From Cellulosimicrobium funkei (GTDB lineage: Bacteria > Actinomycetota > Actinomycetes > Actinomycetales > Cellulomonadaceae), in the NCBI RefSeq assembly GCF_004519295.1, contig NZ_SOZH01000003.1:496001-560000 (forward strand): 64,000 nt of DNA, given 5' to 3'. This document shows positions 25,621-35,417 of the stretch, one piece after another. Position numbers and translations under genes: made by a program. The notes beneath the pieces were generated by a model. The model saw nothing but the letters and a program-made list of their open reading frames with translations, had not been told where the DNA came from and ran no database searches. How positions within the stretch are numbered: the stretch's first letter is position 1; every line of letters starts with the position of its first letter.

Positions 25621-25652
25621 CGAAGGCCGTCCCGGCGCCGGGGCGGCCTTCG
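25621..25652 (+). terminator. Terminator after second tRNA cassette
   Basis: CGAAGGCCG (25621-25629) pairs with CGGCCTTCG (25644-25652) around a GC-rich loop, 5 bases past tRNA-Val. Confidence 0.55.
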
Positions 25653-25657
25653 TCGTC

Positions 25658-25663
25658 TACTCT
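25658..25663 (+). promoter_or_regulatory. Leaderless -10 box of LmeA-like gene
   Basis: TACTCT ends 6 nt before the ATG start. Confidence 0.45.
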
Positions 25664-25669
25664 CGGCCC

Positions 25670-26554
25670 ATGCCCGACCAGCGCCCCGCCCACGACGTCC
25701 TGCCGCTCGGCGCGGCCCCGCGTCCCACGACCGCCCCCGAGCTGCTCGCACGCCTGCGGCCGGCGGTCCTCGACACGCTGGGCCCCGAGGTCGAGGGCAC
25801 GGCGGCCGTCCGGCTCGACGCCGATCTCGAGGGCCCGGACGTGTCTCGCCTCGACGTCGACCTCACGGGCGTCCGGGTCCGCCTCGGAGCGGACCGTCCC
25901 GCCTCCTCGTCCGGGCGCAGCACCTCCCCGACGGTCGACGTCGAGCACGTCCGCTCGCGCGAGGACGCGGTGGTGCGCCGGCTCCGGGTGGACGCGCACC
26001 CGCTCCTGGTCGACGACGTCCCCGTGGACGTCACGGCCGAGATCGAGGGGCTGCGCTTCCGCTGGGTCGAGGGCGCCGACGGGTCGCTCGCCGTCGAGGG
26101 CGTGGAGCCCGACGACGCCGCGCCCCTCGGCGGGCACGTCCGCGTCTCGGCACCGCGCGAGGCGGTCCTCGCCACCGCCCGGAGGATCGTCGCCACCGAG
26201 CTGCAGAACATCGGCCTCACGCTGGCCTCGCTCGACGTCGACCTCGTCGCGACAGGGCCGCGCACGATGTCGCTCCAGGCGTTCGCCCGCGTGCGCAAGG
26301 GACTGCTCTCGGCGAGCGTGCGCGCGACCGGGACCGCCGAGGTCGACGCGCGCATGGTGCTCACCGTCCGCGACCTCGAGCTGTCGAGCCGCAACCCCGT
26401 CGTCGCGGCGCTGCTCGTGGTGGCCCGCGGCGAGCTGGCGAAGGTCGAGGGGCGCCACGTCGACCTCGCGGCCGACCTGCCACCGGGGGTGCGGGTGGCG
26501 GACGTGCGGGTCGAGGCGGGCGAGCACCTCGCGGTGACGGCCCGGCTCGCCTGA
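25670..26554 (+). CDS. LmeA-like (DUF2993) protein
   Basis: The 294-residue protein resembles the DUF2993/LmeA group of actinobacterial phospholipid-binding proteins. It has alternating beta strands (RLDVDLTGVRVRL, RRLRVDAHPLLVDDVPVDV) and a helix with ATARRIVATELQNIGLT near 166-182. Mycobacterial LmeA binds acidic phospholipids in the periplasm. Here no signal peptide is visible at the start, so a cytoplasmic or differently exported form is possible. An upstream TACTCT box 6 nt from the ATG supports the start. The family call rests on pattern and is moderate. Confidence 0.6.
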   Translation: MPDQRPAHDVLPLGAAPRPTTAPELLARLRPAVLDTLGPEVEGTAAVRLDADLEGPDVSRLDVDLTGVRVRLGADRPASSSGRSTSPTVDVEHVRSREDAVVRRLRVDAHPLLVDDVPVDVTAEIEGLRFRWVEGADGSLAVEGVEPDDAAPLGGHVRVSAPREAVLATARRIVATELQNIGLTLASLDVDLVATGPRTMSLQAFARVRKGLLSASVRATGTAEVDARMVLTVRDLELSSRNPVVAALLVVARGELAKVEGRHVDLAADLPPGVRVADVRVEAGEHLAVTARLA

Positions 26555-26587
26555 CCCCGGTCTCTTGTGGCGCTCCTCACACACACG

Positions 26588-26593
26588 TAGCGT
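26588..26593 (+). promoter_or_regulatory. Leaderless -10 box of DUF2277 gene
   Basis: TAGCGT ends 6 nt before the ATG of the DUF2277 gene. Confidence 0.5.
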
Positions 26594-26599
26594 CGAGGC

Positions 26600-26923
26600 A
26601 TGTGCCGGAACATCACGACCCTGCGCGGCCTCGAACCGCCCGCGACCGACGAGGAGATCGAGGCGGCCGCGCGCCAGTTCGTCCGGAAGGTCACGGGCAT
26701 CCAGCGCACGAGCGCCGCGACCGAGGAGCCGTTCGAGCGCGCGGTCGACGAGGTGACCGCGATCGTCGCGCGCCTGCTCGACGAGCTGCCCGAGCGCCGC
26801 AACCCGCCGACGACGGTCCCGCCCCTGCGGCGCGAGGAGGTCCGGGCGCGCATCGCCGCCCGCGAGGCCGCCGAGCGCGAGCACGAGCGGGCGCACGCGC
26901 TCGGGATCGCGCACACCCACTGA
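26600..26923 (+). CDS. DUF2277 family protein
   Basis: The 107-residue protein opens with MCRNITTL and continues PPATDEEIEAAARQFVRKVTG, a near-invariant signature of DUF2277. The N-terminal Cys-Arg-Asn and the helix with FERAVDEV are conserved. The role is unknown. Its C-terminus is a basic/acidic helix ending in a His-rich tail. The TAGCGT box 6 nt upstream sets the start. Confidence 0.88.
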   Translation: MCRNITTLRGLEPPATDEEIEAAARQFVRKVTGIQRTSAATEEPFERAVDEVTAIVARLLDELPERRNPPTTVPPLRREEVRARIAAREAAEREHERAHALGIAHTH

Positions 26924-26965
26924 GGCGCGCCGCCACGGCGGGTGCGGCGGGGTCCCGACGGCGTC

Positions 26966-26971
26966 TAGGCT
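26966..26971 (+). promoter_or_regulatory. Leaderless -10 box
   Basis: TAGGCT ends 8 nt before the GTG of the next small gene. Confidence 0.45.
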
Positions 26972-26979
26972 CGGAACCC

Positions 26980-27294
26980 GTGACCGACGCACCTGCCTCG
27001 CCCCCGCCCCAGGCACACCGGCCCGAGCCCGTGAGCGCGACCATGCGCCGGGCCAAGGCGGACGCGCGGTCGGAGCACGTGACGATCGGGCAGGTCCGCG
27101 AGGACGCCGCCGGGCGCGTCACCATCGACTGCTCGTGCGGCATGCCGCTCACCAACGGTCCCGACTGGACCGTCGACGAGCACATCCGCCTGCACCGGGC
27201 CGAGGCCCGCTACCTCGCCCTCAGCGCCGTCGCCCCCGCGGGGATGCCACGGCTCATCGCGGTCGACGCCGACCGCCTGCCGCGCGTCGACTGA
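26980..27294 (+). CDS. Small protein with CSCGMPL motif
   Basis: The 104-residue protein starts with a Pro/Ala-rich stretch. A small beta core then carries VTIDCSCGMPLTN near 48-60, followed by DEHIRLHRAEARY. The Cys-x-Cys pair with downstream His residues (DEHIRLH) could bind a metal, but only one Cys pair is present. I do not recognise a named family. The GTG start is supported by a TAGGCT box 8 nt upstream. Confidence 0.65.
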   Translation: MTDAPASPPPQAHRPEPVSATMRRAKADARSEHVTIGQVREDAAGRVTIDCSCGMPLTNGPDWTVDEHIRLHRAEARYLALSAVAPAGMPRLIAVDADRLPRVD

Positions 27295-27313
27295 GGGGCC
27301 GGGCGCGAACGTC

Positions 27314-27529
27314 CTAGAGCTCGTCCGGGTCGTCCCAGGACGTGCCCGACGACGCGCCGTCGATGGGCCGGCGCTCGTTCTCCGAGAGCGACTGCGGCGC
27401 CTTCGTCGCGTCTCCCCCGGTGAGCACGTCGCCGGACCCCTCTCCCTCGTCCTCGCGGCGCGGGGACAGCCGGGCGGACGCGATGTCGGACTGGTTGAGG
27501 TCGTCGCGGTGGTGTGCGTGGGTGCTCAT
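27314..27529 (-). CDS. Small hydrophilic protein
   Basis: The 71-residue product is rich in Asp, Glu, Ser and Arg and is probably disordered. No domain is recognised. It runs convergent with the previous small gene and divergent from glgX. A TAGACC hexamer 6 nt upstream of the ATG is one base off the leaderless pattern used by other genes here. The codon bias is acceptable but the gene is short, so it may not be real. Confidence 0.5.
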   Translation of the reverse strand: MSTHAHHRDDLNQSDIASARLSPRREDEGEGSGDVLTGGDATKAPQSLSENERRPIDGASSGTSWDDPDEL

Positions 27530-27743
27530 GGCACGGGTCTACCAGGTCCGACCCCGCGATGCACGACCGTCCGCCTCCGGGCGGGTCGGTGCGTCGCACG
27601 GGCGGGGCGACCACCAGGGCGATCGTCGCTTGGCACACTATTACTGCGCTGATCGCGACGGGAGACCCCGGTCGAGACCGATCGCGTCACCGAGGGGTCT
27701 CCTGCGACGACAGCGAACAGGACCCCGTGACATCCTCAGGGAC

Positions 27744-29951
27744 ATGCAGACCTGGCCAGGCCACCCCTACCCCCTCGGCGCCACGTACGACGGCACGGGG
27801 ACCAACTTCGCGCTCTTCTCCGAGATCGCCGAGCGCGTCGAGCTCTGCCTCTTCGACGACGACGGGAACGAGACCCGCGTCGACGTCGAGGAGATCGACG
27901 CGCACGTCTGGCACGTCTACCTCCCGGGCAAGGGCCCCGGCACGCGCTACGGCTACCGCGTGCACGGTCCCTACGACCCCGCGAACGGCCACCGCTGCAA
28001 CCCGGCGAAGCTCCTGCTCGACCCGTACGCGAAGGCGATCGAGGGGCAGATCGACGGCGACGAGTCGCTGTTCTCCTACCGTTTCGCCGACGCGGACGAG
28101 GTCGCGCAGGCGGTCGAGCCCGCCGAGGGCGAGGAGGACGACGCACCCCCGCCCGCTCCCCCGCTCAACGACGACGACTCGGCCGGGCACACGATGATGT
28201 CGGTCGTCATCAACCCGTTCTTCGACTGGGGCCACGACCGCCCGCCGAACCGGGACTACCACGACAGCGTCATCTACGAGGCGCACGTCAAGGGCATGAC
28301 GATGCTCCACCCGGACGTCCCCGACGAGCTGCGCGGCACCTACGCGGGCATGGCGCACCCGGCCGTCATCGAGCACCTCGTGACGCTGGGCGTCACGGCG
28401 GTCGAGCTCATGCCGGTGCACCAGTTCGTCAACGACCCCACGCTCGTCGAGAAGGGGCTGTCGAACTACTGGGGTTACAACACCATCGGGTTCTTCGCGC
28501 CCCACAACGGGTACGCGGCCTACGGGACGCGCGGGCAGCAGGTCATGGAGTTCAAGACCATGGTCAAGGCCCTGCACGAGGCCGGCATCGAGGTCATCCT
28601 CGACGTGGTCTACAACCACACCGCGGAGGGCAACCACCTCGGCCCGACGCTGAGCTTCCGCGGCATCGACAACAAGGCCTACTACCGGCTCGTGGACGGC
28701 GACGAGGCGCACTACTTCGACACGACCGGCACGGGCAACTCGCTGCTCATGCGCTCGCCGCACGTGCTCCAGCTCATCATGGACTCGCTGCGGTACTGGG
28801 TGACCGAGATGCACGTGGACGGGTTCCGCTTCGACCTCGCGGCCACGCTCGCGCGCCAGTTCCACGAGGTCGACCGCCTCTCGGCGTTCTTCGACATCGT
28901 GCAGCAGGACCCGGTCATCTCCCAGGTCAAGCTCATCGCCGAGCCGTGGGACCTCGGCGACGGCGGCTACCAGGTGGGCGGCTTCCCGCCCCTGTGGACG
29001 GAGTGGAACGGGCGCTACCGCGACACGGTGCGCGACTTCTGGCGCGGCGAGCCCTCGACGCTGCCCGAGCTCGCGAGCCGGCTCACGGGCTCGTCCGACC
29101 TCTACGAGCACGGCGGGCGCAAGCCCATCGCGTCGATCAACTTCGTCACCGCGCACGACGGCTTCACGCTCAACGACCTCGTGTCGTACAACGAGAAGCA
29201 CAACGAGGCGAACGGCGAGGACAACAACGACGGCGAGAGCCACAACCGGTCCTGGAACTGCGGGGTCGAGGGCCCGACGGACGACCCCGACGTGCGGTCG
29301 CTGCGGGCGCGCCAGCGCCGGAACTTCTTCGCCACGCTGCTGCTCTCGCAGGGCGTGCCCATGCTCGCGCACGGCGACGAGATCGCGCGCACCCAGCGCG
29401 GCAACAACAACGGCTACTGCCAGGACAACGAGATCACCTGGATGGACTGGGGCGGCGAGGAGGGCCTCGACGACGAGCGGGCCGCGCTCCTCGACTTCGC
29501 GCGCCGGGTCGTGTGGCTGCGCCGCGACCACCCCGTGCTGCACCGGCGGCGTTTCTTCGTGGGCCGGCAGGGCGGCGCGGAGCCGGGCATGCCCGAGGGT
29601 CCCGACGACCTCCCGGACATCGAGTGGCTCGACATCACCGGCTCGCGCATGGACCAGCAGGACTGGGACCACGCCTACGCGCGCACCGTCATGGTGTTCC
29701 TCAACGGCGACGCGATCCCCGAGCAGGACCGGCGCGGCGAGCCGATCGTCGACGACTCGTTCCTGCTGCTGCTCAACGCGCACTCCGAGGAGCTGGACTT
29801 CACCGTGCCGCCGGCGGCCTACGGGGAGAGCTGGGACGTCGTGCTGGACACCGACGGCACGGTCGACGTCGGCGAGGTGCTGCAGCCCGGGGAGACCGTG
29901 TCCGTGACGGGCCGCAGCGTCATCGTCCTGACCCGCCCGCCGCTGCGATGA
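27744..29951 (+). CDS. glgX: Glycogen debranching enzyme (GlgX/TreX)
   Basis: The 735-residue GH13 enzyme cleaves alpha-1,6 branches. Here it probably supplies linear maltodextrin to TreY/TreZ as the TreX step. The N-terminal CBM48-like domain (about 8-140) starts with [20 protein letters not shown]. The catalytic domain has VDGFRFDLA (nucleophile Asp), [13 protein letters not shown] (acid/base Glu) and [12 protein letters not shown] (third acid). The start is the first Met that gives a standard N-terminus; AGGGAC is close upstream. Its ATGA junction couples it to treY. Confidence 0.92.
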   Translation: MQTWPGHPYPLGATYDGTGTNFALFSEIAERVELCLFDDDGNETRVDVEEIDAHVWHVYLPGKGPGTRYGYRVHGPYDPANGHRCNPAKLLLDPYAKAIEGQIDGDESLFSYRFADADEVAQAVEPAEGEEDDAPPPAPPLNDDDSAGHTMMSVVINPFFDWGHDRPPNRDYHDSVIYEAHVKGMTMLHPDVPDELRGTYAGMAHPAVIEHLVTLGVTAVELMPVHQFVNDPTLVEKGLSNYWGYNTIGFFAPHNGYAAYGTRGQQVMEFKTMVKALHEAGIEVILDVVYNHTAEGNHLGPTLSFRGIDNKAYYRLVDGDEAHYFDTTGTGNSLLMRSPHVLQLIMDSLRYWVTEMHVDGFRFDLAATLARQFHEVDRLSAFFDIVQQDPVISQVKLIAEPWDLGDGGYQVGGFPPLWTEWNGRYRDTVRDFWRGEPSTLPELASRLTGSSDLYEHGGRKPIASINFVTAHDGFTLNDLVSYNEKHNEANGEDNNDGESHNRSWNCGVEGPTDDPDVRSLRARQRRNFFATLLLSQGVPMLAHGDEIARTQRGNNNGYCQDNEITWMDWGGEEGLDDERAALLDFARRVVWLRRDHPVLHRRRFFVGRQGGAEPGMPEGPDDLPDIEWLDITGSRMDQQDWDHAYARTVMVFLNGDAIPEQDRRGEPIVDDSFLLLLNAHSEELDFTVPPAAYGESWDVVLDTDGTVDVGEVLQPGETVSVTGRSVIVLTRPPLR

Positions 29952-32620
29952 CCGCCGTCTCCCCCGCCGGCACGCCGGGCGCGCCGCCCCGCGTCCCGGT
30001 GTCGACGTACCGGCTCCAGCTCGGCCCCGACCTCACGTTCGACGACGCCGCGCGCCAGGTGCCGTACCTCGCCAGCCTCGGTGTCACGCACCTCTACCTC
30101 TCGCCGGTGCTCCAGGCGGCGCCCGGGTCGACCCACGGGTACGACGTCGTCGACCACACGCGGATCAGCGACGAGCTCGGCGGCCGCGAGGGCCTCGGAC
30201 GGCTCGCCGCCGCGGCCCGCGACGCGGGCCTGGGCATGGTGCTCGACGTCGTCCCGAACCACATGGCGGTCCCCACTCCCGCGTGGCACAACCGTGCGCT
30301 GTGGTCGGTCCTAGAGGAGGGCTCCGACTCCCCGTACGCCCGGTGGTTCGACGTCGACTGGTCGGCGGGCGAGGGCGCGGTCCTCATGCCCGTCCTCGGC
30401 GCGCGCCTCGGCGACGTGCTCGCGGCGGGCGAGCTCGTGCTGGACGAGGTCGAGGTGCCGGGCACGCCCGGACCCCGGCGCGTCCTGCGCTACTACGACC
30501 ACGTGTTCCCGGTGCGCGCCGGGACGGAGGACCTGCCGCTCGCGGAGCTCGTCGAGCGCCAGCACTACCGGCTGGCCTACTGGCGCGTGGGCGACGAGGA
30601 GCTCAACTACCGCCGGTTCTTCGACGTCGGATCCCTCGTCGCGGTCCGGGTCGAGGACGAGGAGGTCTTCGACGCGACGCACGCGCTCGTGCTCGACCTC
30701 GTCACGTCCGGGGTCGTCGACGGCCTGCGCATCGACCACCCCGACGGCCTCGCGGACCCGGCGCAGTACCTCCAGCGCCTCGCGGACCGCACCGACGGCG
30801 CGTGGGTCGTCGTCGAGAAGATCCTCGCGGGCGAGGAGCAGGTGCCGCCCGACTGGGCGACGGTCGGGACGACCGGCTACGACGTCGCGTGGCGCCTGCA
30901 GCAGCTCTTCGTCGACCCGGGCGGCCGGTCGGGCCTCGACGCGGTGATGACGCGCCTCACGGGCGCGCCGCCCGGCGGCCTCGGCGCGCTCGTCGAGGAG
31001 GCGAAGCGCGAGGTCGTCGCCGGGCCCCTCTACGCGGAGGTGCACCGGCTCACGGACCTGGCGGCCGCCGTCTGCCACGACGACCCGCGCCTGCGCGACC
31101 ACACGTGGCGCGGCCTGCACCAGTGCCTGCGCGAGCTGCTCGTCGCGTTCGACCGCTACCGCGCGTACGTGGTGCCGGGCACCCCGCCGCGGCACGAGGC
31201 GGTCCGGGCCGTCGAGGAGGCGGCCGAGCGCGCCCGCGCGCACCTCGACCCGCAGCGCGCGGAGACGCTCGCCGTCGTCGTGGACCTCGTGCTCGGCCGC
31301 GAGGTCGGCAGCGCGGGACGACGGCGCGAGGCACGCCGCGACGAGCTCGTCGTGCGCTTCCAGCAGGTGTGCGGGGCCGTGACGGCGAAGGGCGTCGAGG
31401 ACACGGCGTTCTACCGCTGGACCGAGCTCGTGAGCCTGTGCGAGGTCGGGGGCGAGCCGGACCGGTTCAGCCTCGGCGCGCACGACTGGCACGCGTTCGC
31501 GCAGCGGTTCGCCGCGCTCACCCCGCACGCCCTCACCGCCGGGTCGACGCACGACACCAAGCGCGGCGAGGACACGCGCGCGGCCCTCGGCGTGCTGTCC
31601 GAGGACGCGGGCGCGTGGTCGCGGCTCGTCGACGAGGTGCGCGCGGCGACCGCCCCCTACCGCGGGGTCCTCGTCGACGGTCTCGCCGAGAACCTGCTGT
31701 GGCAGACCGTGGCCGGGACCTGGCTCCCCGACGCGACCACGCCGGACGACGCGCCCGACGGCACGTCCGAGGCCGCGATCGCTCCCGACCGGCTCGTCGA
31801 CTACCTGCGCAAGGCGCTGCGCGAGGCGAAGGTCGCGACGTCGTGGACGAGCCCGGACGAGGCGTACGAGGAGGCCGTGGCCGAGCTCGCCCGCCGCGCG
31901 CTCGCCGACCCCGCCGTGACCGGGGCGTTCGCCCGGTGGGCGCGCGAGCACCGCGAGGAGCTGCGCGCCGCGAGCCTCGGGATCACGCTCACGCGGCTCA
32001 CGGCCCCGGGCGTCGCGGACGTCTACCAGGGCGCCGAGTCGTACGCGCCCACGCTCGTCGACCCGGACAACCGCCGCCCCGTGGACGTCGACGACCTCAC
32101 CGACCGCCTCGCGCGGCTCGACGGCGGGGCGCCCGCGCGGACGCTCGCGGACGAGAAGCTGCTCGTCACGGCGCGCGCCCTGCGCGTGCGCCGCGCCCTC
32201 GCCGCCGCGTTCGTCGGCGACGGAGCCGGGTACGCGCCCGTCGCGTCGTCGACGCCGTGCGCGCTCGCGTTCGCGCGCACGGCCCCGGCCGGCACCCCCA
32301 CGGGCGACCCCGCGACCGCCGACGCGTCCGGTGGCGACCGCACGGACGACGCGTCCGTCGCGCACGTCGTCACGGTGGCGACCCGGCTCGCCGGGACGGT
32401 CGACCGCCTCGGCGGGTGGCGCGACCACGTCGTCGCGCTCCCCGCGGGCACGGGCGCGTGGGTCGACGTGCTCACCGGGCGCGAGCACCCGGCGGGGACC
32501 GTCCGCGTCGCGGACCTGCTCACCGACCTGCCGGTCGCGCTGCTCGTCGCGCCGGGCTCCGCCGCGAGCGCCGCGGCGACGGGCGAGGGCGCCGCCGCGA
32601 CGGGCGAGGGCGCACCATGA
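29948..32620 (+). CDS. treY: Malto-oligosyltrehalose synthase
   Basis: The 890-residue GH13 enzyme rearranges the reducing-end alpha-1,4 bond of maltodextrin to alpha-1,1, giving maltooligosyl trehalose. Signatures are [15 protein letters not shown] at the N-terminus, [34 protein letters not shown] and the late [16 protein letters not shown] block, all typical of TreY. The last 15 residues repeat AATGEGA twice, a low-complexity tail. The start overlaps the glgX stop (ATGA), and the stop overlaps treZ. Confidence 0.94.
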   Translation: MTAVSPAGTPGAPPRVPVSTYRLQLGPDLTFDDAARQVPYLASLGVTHLYLSPVLQAAPGSTHGYDVVDHTRISDELGGREGLGRLAAAARDAGLGMVLDVVPNHMAVPTPAWHNRALWSVLEEGSDSPYARWFDVDWSAGEGAVLMPVLGARLGDVLAAGELVLDEVEVPGTPGPRRVLRYYDHVFPVRAGTEDLPLAELVERQHYRLAYWRVGDEELNYRRFFDVGSLVAVRVEDEEVFDATHALVLDLVTSGVVDGLRIDHPDGLADPAQYLQRLADRTDGAWVVVEKILAGEEQVPPDWATVGTTGYDVAWRLQQLFVDPGGRSGLDAVMTRLTGAPPGGLGALVEEAKREVVAGPLYAEVHRLTDLAAAVCHDDPRLRDHTWRGLHQCLRELLVAFDRYRAYVVPGTPPRHEAVRAVEEAAERARAHLDPQRAETLAVVVDLVLGREVGSAGRRREARRDELVVRFQQVCGAVTAKGVEDTAFYRWTELVSLCEVGGEPDRFSLGAHDWHAFAQRFAALTPHALTAGSTHDTKRGEDTRAALGVLSEDAGAWSRLVDEVRAATAPYRGVLVDGLAENLLWQTVAGTWLPDATTPDDAPDGTSEAAIAPDRLVDYLRKALREAKVATSWTSPDEAYEEAVAELARRALADPAVTGAFARWAREHREELRAASLGITLTRLTAPGVADVYQGAESYAPTLVDPDNRRPVDVDDLTDRLARLDGGAPARTLADEKLLVTARALRVRRALAAAFVGDGAGYAPVASSTPCALAFARTAPAGTPTGDPATADASGGDRTDDASVAHVVTVATRLAGTVDRLGGWRDHVVALPAGTGAWVDVLTGREHPAGTVRVADLLTDLPVALLVAPGSAASAAATGEGAAATGEGAP

Positions 32621-34512
32621 CGGCGGGCGCACCGGTCCCGCCCCCGCGCGTCCCCGCACCCCAGGCCACGCCCCTGCTCGCCGTGCCGGGGCCACGGCCC
32701 GTGGTGTGGGCGCCGACTGCGCGCAGCGTCGAGCTCCTGCTGCCGGAGCAGGGCTCGGGCACGTTCGAGGGCGCCGAGCGCCTCCCGCTGCGCCTCGTGG
32801 GGGCGCACGTGCCGGGCTGGTGGGGGTACGACCACGAGCTGCCGTGGGGCACGGACTACGGGTACTCCGTCGACGGCGGTCCGGGCCGTCCGGACCCGCG
32901 CAGCCCGTGGCAGCCGTACGGGGTGCACGGGCCGAGCCGCACGTTCGACCCGGCGTTCGCCTGGACGGACGCCGCGTGGCCGGGCCGCGACGTGCGCGGC
33001 GAGGTGCTCTACGAGCTGCACGTCGGGACGTTCACGCCGCAGGGCACCCTCGACGCGGCGATCGACCGGCTCGACCACCTGGTCGCGCTGGGCGTCGGCG
33101 CCGTCGAGCTCCTGCCGGTCGCGGCGTTCGGGGGCGAGCGCGGCTGGGGCTACGACGGCGTGCACCTGTACGCGGTGCACGAGGCGTACGGTGGCCCGCG
33201 CGCCCTCCAGCGGTTCGTGGACGCCGCGCACGCCCGGGGGCTCGCGGTGGTGCTCGACGTCGTCTACAACCACCTCGGCCCGTCGGGGAACTACCTGCCG
33301 GAGTTCGGCCCGTACTTCACGGACGCACACACGACCCCGTGGGGCTCAGCCGTGAACCTCGACCGCCCGGGCAGCCGAGAGGTGCGCGAGTGGGTGATCG
33401 ACAACGCCGAGCGGTGGTTCGTCGAGTTCCACGTGGACGCGCTGCGGCTCGACGCGGTGCACGCCCTCGTCGACGACTCCCCGACGCACCTCCTCGCGGA
33501 GCTCGCGCGGCGCGTGGACCGCGTGGAGCAGGAGCTCGGGCGGCCGCTGACGCTCGTCGCCGAGTCGGACGAGAACGACCCGGCGACCGTGACGGGCGTG
33601 GAGCAGGGCGGGCGCGGGATGCGGGCCCAGTGGGCGGACGACGTCCACCACGCCGTGCACGCGCTGCTCACCGGGGAGCGCCAGGGCTACTACGTCGACT
33701 TCGGCTCGGTCGCGGTGCTGCGCAAGGCCCTCACGGGCGTGTTCGTGCACGACGGCACGTTCTCGACGTTCCGGGGGCGCGACTGGGGTCACCCGGTCCC
33801 CGTCGGGACCGACGGCCACGCGTTCGTCGTGAGCTCGCAGAACCACGACCAGGTCGGCAACCGCGCGCACGGCGACCGGACATCGGCGACTGTCGACGGC
33901 GGCGGTCTCGCGACGGCCGCGGCGCTCGTACTCGTGTCGCCGTTCACGCCGATGCTGTTCATGGGCGAGGAGTGGGGGGCGTCCACGCCGTGGCAGTTCT
34001 TCACGGACCACGCGGAGCCGGAGCTGGCGGAGGCGGTCCGCGCGGGCCGGGCGGCCGAGTTCGCCGACCACGGGTGGGGCGGCGGCGACCCCGTGCCCGA
34101 CCCGCAGGCCCGCTCGACGCGGGACGCGAGCGTCCTCGACTGGTCCGAGCGGGAGCGCGGCGAGCACGCGCGCCTGCTCGCCTGGTACCGGGACCTGGTG
34201 GCGCTGCGGTCGCGGCCCGACGTGCGCTCGGGCGACCTCTCGCTCGTGCGCGTCCACGGCCCGGGCGGCCCGGAGGACGACGCGGCGGGCGAGGAGCCGA
34301 CGACGGGCGCCGCCCCGCACGGCGGGCCCGCGTTCGTCGTCGACCGGCGCACCGTCGCGGTCGCGGTGAACCTCGGGGACGCCCCGCGGCGCCTGCGGCT
34401 CGCGCTCGGCGGCACGCCGCGCGTGCTCGCCGGCTGGGACCCGGCGACCCGGGCAGGCCGGCACCACGTCGACCTGCCCGCGCGTTCGGTCGCCGTCCTG
34501 GCGCGCGGGTGA
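32617..34512 (+). CDS. treZ: Malto-oligosyltrehalose trehalohydrolase
   Basis: The 631-residue GH13 enzyme releases trehalose from maltooligosyl trehalose, completing the three-gene route. It has an N-terminal E-set domain (VVWAPTARSVELLL). The catalytic barrel carries DALRLDAVHAL, LVAESDENDP and SSQNHDQVGNR, the three family motifs, and then LFMGEEWGASTPWQFFTDH. The ATGA overlap with treY confirms the start. The 3' end contains the leaderless promoter of the next gene. Confidence 0.94.
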   Translation: MTAGAPVPPPRVPAPQATPLLAVPGPRPVVWAPTARSVELLLPEQGSGTFEGAERLPLRLVGAHVPGWWGYDHELPWGTDYGYSVDGGPGRPDPRSPWQPYGVHGPSRTFDPAFAWTDAAWPGRDVRGEVLYELHVGTFTPQGTLDAAIDRLDHLVALGVGAVELLPVAAFGGERGWGYDGVHLYAVHEAYGGPRALQRFVDAAHARGLAVVLDVVYNHLGPSGNYLPEFGPYFTDAHTTPWGSAVNLDRPGSREVREWVIDNAERWFVEFHVDALRLDAVHALVDDSPTHLLAELARRVDRVEQELGRPLTLVAESDENDPATVTGVEQGGRGMRAQWADDVHHAVHALLTGERQGYYVDFGSVAVLRKALTGVFVHDGTFSTFRGRDWGHPVPVGTDGHAFVVSSQNHDQVGNRAHGDRTSATVDGGGLATAAALVLVSPFTPMLFMGEEWGASTPWQFFTDHAEPELAEAVRAGRAAEFADHGWGGGDPVPDPQARSTRDASVLDWSERERGEHARLLAWYRDLVALRSRPDVRSGDLSLVRVHGPGGPEDDAAGEEPTTGAAPHGGPAFVVDRRTVAVAVNLGDAPRRLRLALGGTPRVLAGWDPATRAGRHHVDLPARSVAVLARG

Positions 34513-34513
34513 C

Positions 34514-34519
34514 TACGCT
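34514..34519 (+). promoter_or_regulatory. Leaderless -10 box of PPK2 gene
   Basis: TACGCT lies just after the treZ stop and ends 7 nt before the ATG of the kinase gene. It gives that gene a transcript independent of the trehalose operon. Confidence 0.5.
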
Positions 34520-34526
34520 CGCGCCC

Positions 34527-35414
34527 ATGGCGACGACGAAGACGAAGGCCACGCACGGCAAGGGCGCGGAGGGCGCCTGGGAGGTCCCGCCGGAGCAGGC
34601 GCTGCGGGTGCCGGAGGGCTTCGACCTCGCGGCGTTCGACCGCGCGTCGACCCCGGGGTTCACGGGCGACAAGGCCGCCGGGAAGGCCCTCGTCGCGCAG
34701 CACGCGGACGAGCTGTCCGAGCTGCAGGAGCGCCTGTTCGCCGAGGGCCGCTCGGGCGGGTCGCGGTCGGTGCTCCTCGTGCTGCAGGGCATGGACACGG
34801 CCGGCAAGGGCGGGATCGTGCGGCACGTCGTCGGGCTCGTCGACCCGCAGGGCGTGGCGCACCGGTCGTTCGGGGTGCCCACGCCCGAGGAGCGGCGGCA
34901 CGACTACCTGTGGCGGATCCGCCGCGCGCTGCCCGAGCCGGGGTACATCGGCGTCTTCGACCGGTCGCACTACGAGGACGTGCTCGTCGCGCGCGTCGAC
35001 GCGCTCGTGCCGCCCGCGGTGTGGGAGGCGCGCTACGACGAGATCAACCGCTTCGAGGCCGAGGTCGCCGCGGCGGGGACCACGATCGTCAAGGTCGCCC
35101 TGCTCGTCTCCTACGAGGAGCAGCGCGCGCGGCTCATGGAGCGGCTCGAGCGCCCGGACAAGTTCTGGAAGTACAACCCGAACGACGTCGACTCGCGCCA
35201 GAAGTGGCCTGCGTACCAGGAGGCGTACCAGGCCGTCCTCGACCGGACGAGCACCGACGTCGCGCCGTGGCACGTGGTCCCGGCCGACCGGAAGTGGTTC
35301 GCGCGCCTCGCGGTGAGCGAGCTCCTGCTCGACGCGCTGCGCGGCCTCGACCTCGGGTGGCCCCCGGCCGACTTCGACGTCGCGGTCGAGAAGGCGCGCC
35401 TCGCCGCGACGTGA
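34527..35414 (+). CDS. ppk2: PPK2-family polyphosphate:nucleotide phosphotransferase
   Basis: The 295-residue kinase uses polyphosphate to phosphorylate nucleoside mono- or diphosphates. Walker A GMDTAGKGG is at 88-96, Walker B GVFDRSHYEDVL is near 147-158, and the lid RPDKFWKYNPNDVDSR is near 211-226, all diagnostic for PPK2. The fragment class (AMP or ADP specific) is not readable. ATG is preferred to an in-frame GTG at 34509, because a TACGCT box lies 7 nt before the ATG. It runs tandem to treZ, so the cell may link trehalose metabolism to nucleotide energy; this is inference. Confidence 0.9.
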   Translation: MATTKTKATHGKGAEGAWEVPPEQALRVPEGFDLAAFDRASTPGFTGDKAAGKALVAQHADELSELQERLFAEGRSGGSRSVLLVLQGMDTAGKGGIVRHVVGLVDPQGVAHRSFGVPTPEERRHDYLWRIRRALPEPGYIGVFDRSHYEDVLVARVDALVPPAVWEARYDEINRFEAEVAAAGTTIVKVALLVSYEEQRARLMERLERPDKFWKYNPNDVDSRQKWPAYQEAYQAVLDRTSTDVAPWHVVPADRKWFARLAVSELLLDALRGLDLGWPPADFDVAVEKARLAAT

Positions 35415-35417
35415 CGC

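Noticed and set aside
29948-34512. Large antisense ORFs over treY and treZ
   Set aside because: They are antisense frames of two well-identified GH13 genes and contain only low-complexity Arg/Val/Asp/Glu sequence.
34509-34527. GTG start overlapping the treZ stop as the start of ppk2
   Set aside because: The GTGA overlap is tempting, but no Shine-Dalgarno supports it and a TACGCT box sits 7 nt before the later ATG, which fits the local leaderless pattern.
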